A stretch of DNA of 64,000 nt from Oasisia sp. SBJ-2009 (GCA_964017155.1 OZ024857.1:12066735-12130734); one strand, 5' to 3'. Counted from the stretch's first letter, positions 13,150 through 38,945 are shown. Notes: generated from the letters alone by a model not told the origin. A program made the numbers and translations.

Positions 13150-14050
13150 CATAATTTATATCGATAGCGATGCGTTTTATTTTACAATTCGTCTCCGTTT
13201 TAACTTATTTTTTTTACATGTCCAGGCAGCACACCAGTGCATGTTGATATTATGCATGACTGGCGTATTTGAGAAGAAAAGGGATATTACTCATCGAACG
13301 AGTCTTATTTTATGAACCCGGAAGTCAAATAATGCTCTGTCAGTGACACATTTGGAACGTCAAACATAAAGGTCGCGGTCTATCGCGGCATTCATCTGTC
13401 TCTCCTAAAAATGCATGTTAAATTATTGGAGGTTGTTACATTTCACAACACAATAAACGGGCGTCACTACGATCTAAGTCAGCACAGAAATTCTCCATTA
13501 ATAATTCCAAATCAAGCGGAGTAATAATGCTATTATAATATGTGGCGGCAGATATAGAATAAAAACACCCTCGTTTAGATTCAATGACCACTAGTCTTCT
13601 TGCTCCATAGGTCAGCATTGTTGGTGAACGCGGCACACAGCCGGAGCAAACACAACACAAAAAGAGTTTGGAACCTGTCCAAAAGCGTTGGCCGTTGGCT
13701 AGGTGGTCATGCCGTGCTGAACAGACCAGGCCGCTCACTACCGCCGCTGTGGGCTGTATGCAACGAAGCGTGTCGGTGTCACGGAACGTCTCAGGTGATA
13801 GTTGACGTTGCTGTTATGTGCTGATATTATTGTCTCGCATTTTGCACACTCACAGTGACCCGCAGTCGGCGTCTCGTCACTTCGTATAAACCGGGGAACT
13901 TCCTTAATGCCTCGACCAATCAGGTGGCGTCTTTTGTTCAGGTGAATGTCGTACGGGTTTTCAATCAATGCGGAACGTTGTGATGTGGGTAAAAGTGCTT
14001 GTGTGTGCAACAGTAAGGGGAACTCTCAGAACTAGCGGCAAAAATTCGTT
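13150..14050. other. No gene seen
   Basis: Unique sequence with several 70-100 codon frames on both strands but no family resemblance and no clear splice context. Confidence 0.35.
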
Positions 14051-14054
14051 GTCG

Positions 14055-14056
<2 letters not shown>

Positions 14057-14125
<69 letters not shown>

Positions 14126-14397
14126 GGTGGGTGGGTGGGTGGGTGGGTGTGCTTGTGTGTGTATGTGTATACGTGCGTGTATGTGTGGTTGTGTGTGTAT
14201 GGTTGTGTATATGTGTGTATATGTGATTGTGTGTCTGATTATGTATGTATATATGTGTACATATGGTTATGTGTGCATGTTTGTGCATACGAGCGTATGA
14301 ATGAATGTATGAATGTATGAATGTATGAATGTATGAATGTATGAATGTATGTATGTATGTATGTATGTATGTATGTATGTATGTATGTATGTATGTA

Positions 14398-14457
<60 letters not shown>

Positions 14458-14548
14458 GGTGTGTATGTATGCATGTGTATATGTGCGCATGTGGTCGTAT
14501 GTGTGGTTGTTATATGTACGCGCGCGTGTGTGTGTGGGTGTGTGGGTG

Positions 14549-14585
<37 letters not shown>
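14057..14585. repeat. Compound (GT)/(GGGT)/(ATGT)/(TA) microsatellite
   Basis: Successive blocks: GT to about 14115, GGGT to about 14148, mixed GT/AT, (ATGA/ATGT) 14300-14395, TA 14400-14450, then GT again to about 14585. Several overlapping long frames on both strands are artefacts of this array. Confidence 0.95.
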
Positions 14586-14586
<1 letters not shown>

Positions 14587-15079
14587 CGCGCGAGCGCGTG
14601 TACGCGAGCTTGCATGGCTGCCTGCATTGCATTTGATTGGAAGGTGGTTTGACTGGGCAAGCAACTGCACGCCCAACCATGGCCCACGCACGCACACACG
14701 CAGGCATATATACATGGTTTTACGTTAAAGCTAATGCGCTGAACATGTGCCTAGACATCATAATGATCCTTATTTAATGGTTACATTAACTGTTCCTTGT
14801 GTTACATCTATGCACATCGTAGACAGCAGACATTGTGAAAACTAAACATCGCCGCCTTTCTTAAATATTCCCCTAACTCCATTTCTCCCTTGATTCTATT
14901 TCTCCATTAACTCTATTAATTTTTGATAATAATGTGCGCAATTTATGAAAGGTCATTGCTGGGTATATGAAAAAAGGAGACCACTTAGCGAGGAGCGGCT
15001 CAGCGGCTCTAGTGAACTGTGAGAAATGAACCGTGGCAGAAGAAAAAGTGATGTATCTATAGATGTCTGCCGAAGCATG

Positions 15080-15185
15080 TTGCCTTATGGAACCTGCCGC
15101 CATTTCAAATATTGAGCAATTTCATTCACCTAATGGTGTCTGTATCTTTTGGGAGACACATCGAAATCGCTGACCACTTCTATCT
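15080..15185 (+). mobile_element. SINE family B fragment
   Basis: The blocks 'cctgccgccatttcaaat', 'gcaatttcattcacct' and 'tgtctgtatcttttgggagacac' match the body of the SINEs at 12955-13149 and 22285-22480. The tRNA-like head is missing. Confidence 0.5.
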
Positions 15186-15540
15186 GACGTATAGGAGGAA
15201 TTTTCATTCACAGGATTACGGGAACAATACAACAATTCCAGGAAAAGAAAACTGAAAATAAACCACTCCTATATTACCCCTAGACGGGAGTTAAATATCA
15301 TGAGTAATAAATCACATAGGCAAAACAATTGCTTATTCACATGCGCAACAGGTGTCGCTCTGTACAAGTGCTCGTGCAGCGGTTGAGTGGCCGTGTCTAA
15401 CGGAAGTCGACACGCGTGGCTGCGTCGCCACCGACACGCGTGGCTGACTCCGCCAGTAGAGCATACGCGGAGGTCGACGGTAGATCGACGGACGGCGAAG
15501 GAAGACGATCGCGAAGGAATCGTCGGCGCGCGGTCGAACC

Positions 15541-27913
<12,373 letters not shown>

Positions 27914-29990
27914 GGTGGCGACTACATCGCTGACCACAAGCGCCTTAAACACGTGTACATACCTCATGACGCTTCTCTGCTTTTGCCATAAATCGTGTTA
28001 CAGAACAAAAACAGTATAGCCTAGAATCTTGACTGCACAAATGCGTTCTTAATGAACTAACACGTGAACATGATTTGAACGTTATTTGTTCAATTCGCAC
28101 TGTGCGTTGTGTAGTGATCAGTGATAGCGGCCTGATAAAATTATGACGGGCGAATGATATTTGGATGGGACGATGTTTTCTACACAGTGATTAAGACTAT
28201 GAATCGCGGTTCGTTTGTTGAAGACAGGATACGTAGGTATGTTTTTATATTTTATGAAAAGCCGTAGATTTTTATCTTAATAAAAAATAAATCTAAGTTA
28301 GCCGCGGCACTTTATGCTATATAGTATACTAGAGAGCATACTATGTAGGTATATGTAGAAACAGTCGTTGCTTAATGTATATAAGTTGACTATGTACACG
28401 TCAGCAAAAGAGAGGGAACACTATATTCAAAATAGCTATAAAAAACTATTTGAGTATTTGCAATGATAGCAAAACGTTATTATTTATTAATCAACAATTG
28501 TTGGTGTTTATATTAACACACGAATACGTAGGAATCGTTGGTTTTCACCAGTGAAATCGACATGCCTTAATCATATTAATTTGTGAGCGTTATTATTGTT
28601 TTACTACTAATTGTTGGAGGATTTCTCACTAACGTTTTGCACGTTTGAATTAATACTTTATAGCATGGCTTTTTGACTGGGTTTATTATTCCACGAGAAT
28701 TAAAATGTAGATAAGACGTTATTGCAGACAGACGCCATCACCATTGGTAACAATCCAAGCGTGTTATCGAAAATGTGTTTTACTCGCTAACTGTATATTG
28801 CTAATCGACATACTTGCGTTACTAAATCACTTGATAATGTATTATATTAACAGCAAGTTGTCACATATGCTTAGTTGGTAGATTTCTACGACGTATAGTG
28901 AAATGTAACCATAGTAACGAACTATAACAATATGGACGAACTATTAATAAATTAATGCGCAAAAACGAGTGTTGTGTTTGAGATGTAGGTCGGTATGCTA
29001 ATTACGTACCCCTCAAAAGCAAATGTCAAATAAAATAAAACATGTTTTTTGTCTATTTAAAAACTGTATATCTTAAACATAGAACATTTTGTTCAGGCTC
29101 ATCCATTGGCCATGGGAATTATAACAAATAAACATATAATAACAACCAAATAAATAAACAAACCAGATGGCATAGTTTGGAAGTCGTTCAGACGTTTTAG
29201 GTGCCGTTTATAAGTGAACAATTTATACACAGCCGCGTATAGAACCATCTCCCAGTGTGAAATAAGCGAGCGGTCATAGATGCGAATACGTTGTCTTCGA
29301 ACATCGCTGAATGATTTACTTGCCTTACTTTTGTATCATATTTGTATTATATTAACACAAGCTGTGAAACACGTTAAATCTAGTTGATATGAGACATGTA
29401 GAGAAACATAACAATACGGACAAACCATAATATGAATTAATGCGCAAGAGTATTGCGTTTCTGTAGTGGTTGTTTATACCAATGGCAAGTCATAGTTCCT
29501 TTCCCCCTAAACAGAATCGCTTCCTGCTGGACACCATACCATGTGCGGCAAGTATTACAATTACAGTGTTTTTAAATTATACCATTCAATTTTTGCAGTC
29601 ACTGTTTGCGGAATTGTATTAGCATTTTATGGTAAGTCCACTGTGACGTCACTCGAAGAATGACGATAAACTCAACTGGAAAAATAAACAAATAAATAAA
29701 TAATTACCTTTATTTGCTTCTAAACACATCGCCAATTGGAAGACTGTGTCAATGATCCTAGCAGGTGAATGGATACAGACATTATATAGTCGAGTAATAC
29801 GTTGGTCCCTCGGAGGAGATACACTTATACATATCCTAAATTGGCGTGTCTATAGTTCAACGTGTAAGCATAATATTGTTGTGGAACCATTGTCACACGA
29901 AATCATAGTCACGTTTAACCGACTGTCGCTCGGCTGCGTAACTTCGCCGAGAACACAGTCTTTGTCGGCGTTTGAATGTTATCCGTGTGG
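27914..29990. other. Downstream of the macro-DTC gene; no gene seen
   Basis: A possible polyadenylation signal lies near 28279 (aataaaaaataaa). The segments 28810-28980 and 29305-29480 share diverged blocks ('gtattatattaaca', 'ataacaatat/cggac', 'gaattaatgcgcaa'), suggesting an old duplication about 490 bp apart. No exon recognised. Confidence 0.4.
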
Positions 29991-29999
29991 GAATAAACA

Positions 30000-30420
30000 G
30001 TCATGCCACCTAACGGAGTATGGATAATCCTACCATAATTCCTACATGTGAGCGCCTGCTGCAGCATCGGCTTTCTGCCCTACAAACAAACCGCCATGTG
30101 CGTTTAATTTATCCATGACGTCAAAACGCAACCCCGAATAAACAACTGCATATTTGTATTTTGGTTTATTGTTGTGTTAATATAAGTTTGATTTTAAATA
30201 TTGTTTATAATATAGTATTATCTGAATAATAGGTATCCTTATTTAATTTGTTATTTAAAATTCGGCCGGAGAACCAATCAACGTCTCTACCCTATTTTTG
30301 GGCAAGGCCACCCTGTCGGATAAATCGGCAGAGCATATTATATGTAGCTGGCGGAGTTGAGGGGCTGAAAAGTGCTGCCACCTCACGGAGTCTGGTTAAA
30401 CGAGGCTAATGAAGTCACAG
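30000..30420 (-). repeat. Copies of a dispersed repeat with a TCCGTGAGGTGGCAGCA core
   Basis: The core appears reversed at about 30002-30020 (diverged) and 30373-30389. The second copy continues with 'ccctcaactccgcc' and, further out, blocks matching 33475-33620 read in the opposite direction ('..gccttgcc...agggtagagacgttgattgg..'). Together with 33470-33880 it forms an inverted pair around the Sp-like gene. Confidence 0.6.
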
Positions 30421-31986
30421 CGATCACTGTTAGAATCTGAATAATTTAAAGGGAGTGTGCCAGCTCTTCTGCCTAGAACTGGCCAAGCAGTAATTTGTAA
30501 CGGGGAATCATTGGAAAGTTAAACATCAAAGGGTATTGCGGTTAACTCTGCTCGCTTCGACATTATTGTCAATTAATTTTGTTTCGAAACTGGATGTTTT
30601 GATTACCATTTGAACGTGTTGCTGGCGGGCGGAATCTTATAAATTGCAAACATTGTTCCGAGTTGAATAAAGAAACTAAGGAAAAATTGACAACCTTCAA
30701 CATGCACATTGTAGTCATAAAACGTAATGCTGAATGAAAAAAATTAAACATAGAAACAGGTCCCCTCGCTCAATCCCACTTAGGCCACTACCCACGATAT
30801 AACTCGGGTAGACAGCACTAAATACTACAGGAGGAAGCCCACGATTGTGACTCTGGGCGCCGCGAGTGGCACCCGGAAACTGCCCTGCATTAGTCTTGCA
30901 ATAATTGCAACATATTTCACTGATTCAGCGAGGAATGTACACAGTGACTACACACGCACTAAGTAAACACCAACCGCTTTTGATCAGCTGCAGAGTGGGC
31001 CGATCAGACGTGCCTCAGTCAACGCTCATCCTAGATCGACGATCTCAAAGCCGTCGATCTATTTACCAAAGGTCTGTATCTTGGACGATCTCAAGGCCCT
31101 ACTGTATCCATGGTTGATAGTCTCCGCAAACCATGGAAGTGAGTGGAGTCGAAATATAAAACTATGACAATTGACTTCGCCAGTCGCTACTGCGTCAGCC
31201 GTGAGAACAACGCAAATACCCGCCCCAATTTGAAGACGGACACACGATTGGTTGGAATGCCAATATACTGATACTGATTCACGTCCTAAACATTGCATTT
31301 AACACGAGCAGTGTGTGGATGAAATCACGTCACGTGACCCGAGGCCGACCACACTCCTCGTGGGCGATTTCATTAGCTGACGTTGAGAAAGGAGTTTTTG
31401 AAAGGGGTGTGTCAGGGACAGAGAAGTTCTGGTACCGACGTAATCAGTAGCAGCGCCCCCTGGCGCGTGAGGATGCGTTAGCTATCTTAGTACTATCTAC
31501 TGTTTATAGCTAACTAGACGACACTGTATCTTGGAACATTGTCCTGATCTAGAAACTGGCAACGTACATCAAAGATACGATGGCAATAAGGCCTATTTAC
31601 TTTTCAATTGGATACATTCGCGAGGGGATAGCATTGATGACGTCTCTTCGATTGACCAGGAAATCATTACCTATATTATTGACAACAGCAGACATGAGTT
31701 GTATAGTGCATTGAGGCCACTATCGAAATTATATGATAGTGATAATTGTTGTCATTGGCCACGTGTGTGGATATAAACTGGTTGGTGTTAGTAGCCTACT
31801 GTGGCTGTCTTTGTAGTGCCTCAAAATAACCGGTAGACATGCAAACAATAACGTAAGAACAACATATTTTATTACATACAAATATACATCACAATACCGT
31901 TATTGCGAGAATGTACACACTGCGAGTATTACACCTGGTGTTCGCACAGTTCTTCACCCACAACTTTCAGTACACTTGTTGCATAT

Positions 31987-32973
31987 TTACATTTCTATGT
32001 CGACGTCCGCGCTTTCGACATCCGAATCGACACCCGTTGCGTCATCGCAACGATCACGTGACACGCACGTGCCGCTGGCGTCGTCGTCTGACGTCACCGC
32101 GTGCGTCTTCACGTGCTTGCTCAGGTGGTCACTGCGCATGAAGCGCTTGCTGCAGATGTGACAGGCGAACCGCTTCTCGCCCGTGTGAGTCCGTATGTGC
32201 CTCTGGAGCTCGTCCGATCGCGTAAAGCTCTTACCGCAGAACACCCAGTTGCAGACGAACGGGCGTTCGCCGGCGTGCCAGCGTAGATGGGCCTTGAGGT
32301 GCGATGTCTTGCCGTACACCTTACGACAGCCGGGCACGTGACAGACGTGTCGACGACGTCCGTCCGGATCGGTTGGATGGCTGGCGTCGACACAGTTCGG
32401 GCAACGGCAGCGACGACACTTTCGCGAGGCGACCATCGTTGTCATGCTTCCGGTAAACAAGTCTGGACACGGCTGGCCGTATAGGACGCCTGGTAGGAAA
32501 CCGGAAGTAGGTGGCACTATTGCGGATGTTTGCGCGGGGGCGCTCCACCATGGCGTTTCGGCGTCGTTGGCGATCGGTGGCGACATCTGTTGAATGAATT
32601 GTGGAGCGCCACACAGAGCGCTACCCACCGCAGTCGTGGCCGCCGATGGTGTAATGTTTGCCGGACTGAACGCGCTGCCACCACATTGTCTCAGTTGCGA
32701 CCGCGAATCACACAACATCCGGTGTTGTTGCAGCACGTATTCGCTAGGTGGCGCCACAGGTTGCGACACCGTCGTCACTACAGAGGGAGGGCAAAAACCG
32801 TGCAGGGCGTAGGAGTTTGTCTGGCTAGGAGGAAATGTTGAAGCACCTTGCGATGCCGTATGCAATCGCCATGGCAACGACATCATCACATTCGGGTCCA
32901 TGAACGTCATGTGAGGCGTGAAGACGTTAGCAGGTCGTGACACCGCCGTCGGCCGACAGATGGCAGCAGGCAT
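31987..32973 (-). CDS. Sp-family (Sp5-like) zinc-finger transcription factor, main exon
   Basis: 328 codons from ATG at 32973 to stop at 31989. Sp factors bind GC boxes (GGGGCGGGG) in the nucleus; Sp5 is a Wnt/beta-catenin target in many animals. A buttonhead box CRRCRCPNC lies at residues 186-194. Three C2H2 fingers follow: 211-233 (CHVPGC...H229, H233; contacts KTSHLKA), 241-263 (RSDELQR) and 271-291 (RSDHLSK). The contact residues are those of Sp/KLF proteins. The N-terminal half is Pro/Ser/Thr/Gln-rich, as in activation domains, and the C-terminus is acidic. The frame stays open upstream to an acceptor (tttttatttcag) ending at 33010, so the exon starts at 33009 and 12 codons precede the ATG. 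The true start may be in an upstream exon. The wording of finger 1 (HVCHVPGC) and [15 protein letters not shown] fit Sp5 better than Sp6-9. I see no N-terminal Sp box in this exon. Confidence 0.93.
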   Translation of the reverse strand: MPAAICRPTAVSRPANVFTPHMTFMDPNVMMSLPWRLHTASQGASTFPPSQTNSYALHGFCPPSVVTTVSQPVAPPSEYVLQQHRMLCDSRSQLRQCGGSAFSPANITPSAATTAVGSALCGAPQFIQQMSPPIANDAETPWWSAPAQTSAIVPPTSGFLPGVLYGQPCPDLFTGSMTTMVASRKCRRCRCPNCVDASHPTDPDGRRRHVCHVPGCRKVYGKTSHLKAHLRWHAGERPFVCNWVFCGKSFTRSDELQRHIRTHTGEKRFACHICSKRFMRSDHLSKHVKTHAVTSDDDASGTCVSRDRCDDATGVDSDVESADVDIEM

Positions 32974-33469
32974 CGATATTTGTTTCAGGTGGCAAATTAT
33001 GTAGTTGCTCTGAAATAAAAAGTTATCGTTGAAATGCAGCTGTAAGTAATGAGTGAAACATATTTGGTAGGAGGCTCACACACCGAATTATCTAGTACTC
33101 AAATCTCTTTGGAACCGGGGGGAGGGGGACTCAGCTCCAGTGTTGATAGGGGTGGGTTTAGCCAATTTTAGTGTGGTTTTATGAAAACAATAGGATGACG
33201 ATCATTTCAGTTGGCATTTCTTTGTGAAAATAAGAATTAGAATTTATTTTAAACGTATTTATTTTACTTAGATTTGTGAACAACACGGACGCAGTTTTTG
33301 TTCGTGAAACCGATGCACCCCATTGTTTGTTTGTTTGTGGCAAAATCAAGAACGTAATCGCGGAAATGTTAACTGTTGTCGAGAGCATCGCCGCCATCCC
33401 ATCCACGTCCAGCGAGAATTAGAAAGTTGTCGCGCACGACCCTCGCCTACCCCTCCTCTGCTTCCGGTG

Positions 33470-33880
33470 TCATAGTAGCCTCGGTTACCCAGACTCCGTG
33501 AGGTGGCAGCACTTTTAAGCCCCCTCAACTCCGCCTGGGACAGTATATGGGCTTAAGTTTCTACATCCGGGCAGCCTTACCCCAGATTAGGGTGGAGACG
33601 CTGATTGGCTCTCAGGCCAACTATGAAATAAAAATTTAAATTTACCGTTGTTTATAAAATAAGAATTACGGCAGGATTAACCAGTATCCGTGAGGTGGCA
33701 GCATTGTCTAGCTCGACACGGATAGCATACAAATTAAATAAGGAAACCTTTTGATCAAATAATGCTGTATTATAAAAACTATTAAAAATTAAACTTATAT
33801 TAACACAAAATAAATAGAAATACAAATTTGCAGTTGTTTATAAAAATATATATTACGGCAGTGTCCGTGATGTGGCAGCA
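33470..33880 (+). repeat. TCCGTGAGGTGGCAGCA dispersed repeat, three copies
   Basis: Cores at 33495-33511, 33687-33703 and about 33863-33880 (one change). The first is followed by 'cacttttaagccccctcaactccgcc' and 'ccccagattagggtggagacgctgattggct', the reverse of blocks at 30245-30390. Another copy lies at 51653-51669. Confidence 0.7.
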
Positions 33881-34450
33881 TTTTATAGATCACGGCTGCT
33901 ACCCAAACAAAAGCTGTTAATGTAGCCAGACTGTCTTCTCGGCGTAGTTCCGCAGCCGAACGACAGTCGGTTCAGCGAGACTAGTGTCATAGCTGACCGT
34001 AAGCGGAAGTGCAAAATTGTACCTCTGGGCTCCGCTCTTTCAAAATTAATATCGTTCAGGCGCCAGTGTCAGATGCTGTGTTCCCTTGGTTTAAGATGTC
34101 ACTCCAATTAGATCAATCAACATTTATACTTCTGTTGATAAATAATTTATAAAATAAAACATTATTATATAACATACACGAATCAGTCTCTGAGCTATTT
34201 AACAGGCAAACAGTTTTTGCATCTCTTTCTTCAACTCGGTACATCGCCACTCCATCTTCTACTGATGTATAAAAGAAATGCTCGGTTTGTCTGAGTACGT
34301 CCATTGGTCAAGGTGGAGTTTTGTTGATACCGTCAATGACGTCATGCAATGTCACCATGTATCACACAAAGCACCAAGACAGCGCAGCATGAATGCATAT
34401 TGCCAGGTAACTTGCATGACGAGATAGACACGAACGACTGAAAAGCACAT

Positions 34451-34452
<2 letters not shown>

Positions 34453-34486
<34 letters not shown>

Positions 34487-34660
34487 CGCGCGCGCGTACA
34501 TGGGCGTGCACGTGGCGTTACACACCATACACCACGTATGGTGTGTAAATGTGCATGCGTGTGTGTGTCAGTGTGTGGTGTAGTATGTGTGCGCGCGCAT
34601 GTGTGATGTGTGGTGTGTGTGTATGTGCGCGCGCGTGTACGTGTTCATATATTCATGGGC
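34453..34660. repeat. GT-rich microsatellite
   Basis: About 45 bp of near-pure GT, then a decayed GT/GC region with CGCGCG runs and an imperfect palindrome near 34520-34547 (acaccatac..gtatggtgt). Confidence 0.85.
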
Positions 34661-34829
34661 ACGCGTGACTGCGTACATTTCCGCTTAACATATTTAATCA
34701 ACACATTTAAATAATAAAGAACTAATAATAATACAAAGTTCCAACGATCCTCGCCTACACACCTGATACTGGCTCTACTAACAGGCGAGACCCGTCTACT
34801 TCTCGTCCGCCTGCTAAAGACGTGACGTT

Positions 34830-35340
34830 ACCAGACATACACTCACCTGGACGCAATCGCTGTCTCTCTGCCCTCGCGTCTGACGTCCACCGGTGCACTG
34901 GCCGTCGACGGGCGAGGGAGGAGCACTGCTAACACTTCCCCGCCCTCCACACACCTCTTGTCGGCCGCTCCGTCTCCAATTAAGTGCTCGACACGGCCGT
35001 CGACGAATTACAGCCAACCCCGCGCAAGTTCGCGCCGCCTTTGAAGCGCGCCAAGCGTCGCGGGCGGCGCCACATTAAAGAGAAATTAAATCCCTTGCGC
35101 CCACAAGAAGCTCTCTGCGCGTTTGTTGGTCCTCGCAGCATGGGTGATTATAATCCCCGCGCGGGAGGAGGGCAAGCAATCAAACGGCGACCAATTGAAA
35201 TGGCGGCATAATTGGATCGACCACATCAAACGACGGCGCCGTTCCGTGGCGTCAATCCGATTGGTTGTTGGCGTCACGTGTTCGCTGATCGCGTAAATTG
35301 GCAGAGGGCGCGGACACTTTGTCAACAGCGCCGTCGGTGT
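34830..35340 (-). promoter_or_regulatory. CpG-rich island upstream of the Sp-like gene
   Basis: Many CpG dinucleotides in an otherwise AT-rich region, with ATTGG (reverse CCAAT box) near 35258, a CACGTG E-box near 35275 and several GGCGCC/GCGCGC clusters. The position suits a promoter of the minus-strand Sp-like gene. No TATA box is clear. Confidence 0.45.
34847..35017 (-). other. Candidate first exon of the Sp-like gene
   Basis: On the minus strand a GC-rich stretch ends in a strong donor at 34847 (gcgtccag|gtgagtg). The frame crossing it ends in phase 0, which suits the phase-0 acceptor at 33010. No in-frame ATG was found here, so it may be 5' UTR. Linking it to the Sp exon is inference from phase and position. 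Confidence 0.4.
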
Positions 35341-35935
35341 ACTAATTAGAAGTTAGATAATGTGTCTCAGAGCGGCGACAGAAAAGGCTCAGCTTTCGGC
35401 ATTCACGGCTAAGTGCTTACAAGCGGCCGGAACTTCGCTAAACGACTTACTTTTGCAATTGTACACTGTAATGATATCCGGATAAACATGGGCGTTTTAA
35501 GGCGTCTGCTGCCGTCATAATAGACAAGTTATAATAAGGCGAACAAAGAGTGTCAGTAATACAACGCGTCGACGGAACGGAGCCATGGCGAATGAGACGG
35601 CAAATTAAAGGGCTCCTTAGCTGGTCCATGGGAGCGCCGACAATACAAAGCCAGGGGCGTACCGTCATGTCATGTCTGCAACTACATGAACGCTGGCACG
35701 GAAAATGAAACAATTCAGCGTATTGTGTACATAGATGCATCGGCAATACGATGCCTCGTCAACTAGCATAAACTAATCATATAATTATGTAAATCTTACA
35801 TGTCAGTTAGACCCGTGCCGAAGCACATTTCATAGTTTAGTGACGGTGTATTTCCCTTTATAATGTATTCCCTGGTCCACTTCTTGTTCCCGTAGCAAAT
35901 ACGGCATGCCGGTCAGCCTGGTGTCCAGACGTTTT
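35340..35935. other. No gene seen
   Basis: Unique sequence; no supported exon. Confidence 0.4.
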
Positions 35936-36078
35936 GGTAAAGGACATTTTTGTAACAGGAAATTTTGGTAACTGGACATTTTGGTAACTGGACATTTTGG
36001 TAACTGGACATTTTGGTAACTGGACATTTTGGTAATAGGACATTTTGGTAACATGACATTTTGGTAACATGACATGGT
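35936..36078. repeat. 16-bp minisatellite, about 9 copies
   Basis: Unit ggtaactggacatttt, repeated with small changes (atagga, acatga). Minus-strand frames reading NVQLPKCPVTK are shadows. Confidence 0.92.
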
Positions 36079-38824
36079 AAAACCAACAAATATTCTTTAA
36101 AGGCAAAGGTTGTCAACACTGCATTTGTTGGCAGCAAGTCTGTGTACACATAGTGGGGCAGTGCTTGCTTACACGATATGTGCAATGTATCATGCCATTT
36201 TGTCTATATGCTTGGTATACGCATAGCCATTCCACAAAAGCTTTGCCTTTCCCCTGGATGTCACAGTAACGTTGACCTAATTAATGTCACATGTTGATTG
36301 TCTGTCGTTGCTCCAGGCAGGGTTCTTAGCATCATTCGACCTAATTAATGCCCCGCCCAGTTGCTCCTCTAAGTCATTAATCAAAAGAAACTGATTAGTG
36401 GACGTGGGCGTCTGTAGTGTAGTGTGAACGCACGGGGTATTTGAACCGGCTCAGTTAATTCGCATTAACTTAGCCGGTTCGAAACTTGTTTGTCGAGTGA
36501 ACGGGGTAATTTATGACGATTACCAAGTAAACGCTAAGCCATGACGCCCCATATTTATCGGTTTGATTGCGGAGGGGGTTTTGTCCGCGCACCGCAGGGA
36601 CAACTATTAAATGCCATACCGAATTCACAACTGGCACTGTACCTTGCACCATGCGGACATAACGTTTTTACAAGTTGCAGCTGCAAAGTAAACTTGACGA
36701 ATATTGACGTTGTAAACTGCGGTACATGCGGCACACTGTGCATATGAATATTTAAGGTTACATAATCAGCTGAGAACGTATGATTCAAATTGTAACAAAC
36801 GGTTGATTGAAATGTCTGGATTCACTGAGTTTCTGTGACTAGACTTCTACTCCCAGTTCGGTGAAAACGGCAATGGCCATGCTACTCGAGTTTTATGTCT
36901 TCAACAATTTTCTAGCATTCTACTGGCATAACAGTTTTAATTGCATTGCAAAATGGTCAGGTTTGGCTTACAGTTCTGGATGCACGGATACAAACAATTG
37001 ACATTTGTTAACCGAATTGTATTCGTTGTAAGGAGGATAATTAGGCCATGATCTGCATGTTCCACCACACTAGCGATGGAAGCAATTTTGGGCGGAAACA
37101 TAATTCACAAATACAAATCACAAATATTGTTACAGTTCCAATCAAGTCTAATTTATTGTAGGTTTTCACAATACAAACACATCAAATGAAGGCAAACAAT
37201 ATAATAATAATTTAAAGAGAACAACAGTTTGGAATATAAATTACAGAAAATAAACTCGTAGCAAATAATTATAAGTTTTAATTTGAAGATTATACACATC
37301 ACACACAACAGGTTGTTGACAGGTGTTAGAAGGTCTAGGCTTAGTAAGATTATTATTATTTTGTTAGTGCTCGCTCACTTTACAAGTAAAACTAAAAGCG
37401 AAGGTGCCAGCTCCTATGTGTTATTTTTAAACTTAATATTACGTACAACATGTCGAAGGTTTACTGCATGCCCATTTGTGTCTCGTTACTTTATTAAGCT
37501 CGGAACCATGTTCGCATTACGAAAGATTCCACCTGTAACATGTTAACATGATAAACAAAACATCCAGTTTCAATATAAAATTGATTGGCAATAATACCGA
37601 GGCGACCAGAGTTAACCGCGTTACCCTTTCCCACGTTCTAGACAGCAGACTTCCCGTTACAAGTTACTATTTCGCTAATTATGGACAGACGAGCTGGCAC
37701 CCTCCCTCCCTGGAACCACTGATATGCAAAGACGAAATGAACGGTATTTATCCTGAATGCAATGTTGAGCAGTCAAGCACCAACTTATCGGTAACAGGAG
37801 GGCCGCGTAACAAGCCGAGTTTGCCGTGTACACAGACTACACACTAATGCCAACAGCTAGGGGTGTGTATCCCGTTGCGAGGGGCGGACAGCATCAAACA
37901 ATGTGCTTCAATGGGAGATAAATTGACCCGCCTGTTCTGCCCGCGGGTTGGTGATGCCGCCCCACCCTGCCATTGTACAGGCGTTATTTCTCGCGGCTGT
38001 AATACACTGTGACAACGGGTTCCAATTCCCTGCTGCAGTGCACCCGCCATGTGCTAACACTCGGTTAAACACCCTCCCTCTCTCGGCGCTCTCGTCTCTT
38101 GCCCAGTATAGTATATTATCTGCTATAATAATGTGTTTAACGAATAACATTGTATTAGGAGCAGAGGACGGTTATGCAACTTGTCAGCATGCATAACTAT
38201 AAAAACAACCCCTACATGAAGTGTGGGAGTTAGCTAACTTGCACTAGTCACGAGAATAAGGCAAATTCCCATCCCAGTTTGAAGATGGATAACAAAATTC
38301 GGGGAATTCCAGTATAATAACCCTTCTGCTCAATCGCAAAAGCAGCTAAACAGATTTGTATATTCAAGTACTTGATTCTACATCACAAACACTGCATGTA
38401 GCTAGCGTTTGGCTGAAATCACCAAATAGTATACACGAACAGAGGTCAATCTTACTGCTGGCTGATATTGATGTAATCAGCAGCAGTGACCACTAAAGTG
38501 CATTTTATATCAAACATGAATATGTGAGGTTGTATGGTCAAACTAATGTTGGAAATGACAAAAAAGGTTATTGTGATGCCAACGGTATATATTCCCCTAA
38601 CAAGATATTCAAGGATTCATAATATGTATGTCTACCTTCGTCAACACTGTATTATTGATTTGTTAGTCACCGTTGCAGTGTTCCCCTGCTATAAAAATTG
38701 TTGAGTGAGGTGGACCACGTCACTGTTTTTCTAAGCCACATAGCTAAAAATATGCCTCATAGGGTTCTTGCTATAAACATATTTACATGTTGCTACCTTG
38801 TAGCTGTGCATTTGTTTTCACTGC
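36079..38824. other. No gene seen
   Basis: Scattered frames of 60-100 codons with no family resemblance. The stretch 37850-38110 is more GC-rich and may be an old repeat, but I cannot match it within the window. Confidence 0.35.
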
Positions 38825-38945
38825 CTTGGTCGACCATGATCACTGATCATGGTGCCATTCAACAATTGATGGTTAACCATGGTCACTGAAGGTCATCCAT
38901 GGTCATTGATGGATAACCATGGTCATTGATGATTAACCATGGTCA
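38825..38945. repeat. Palindrome-rich ccatggtca repeats
   Basis: Repeats of 'gataaccatggtcattgatg' and 'gaccatgatcactgatcatggt' carry many small palindromes (accatggt). Related sequence recurs at 40550-40600. Confidence 0.7.

Noticed and set aside
13965..14728. Long His/Thr- and Cys/Val-rich frames
   Set aside because: Translations of GT/CA, ATGT and TA microsatellites.
31531..31776. 81-codon plus-strand frame resembling a helical domain
   Set aside because: No convincing family match, no ATG start and no splice partner.
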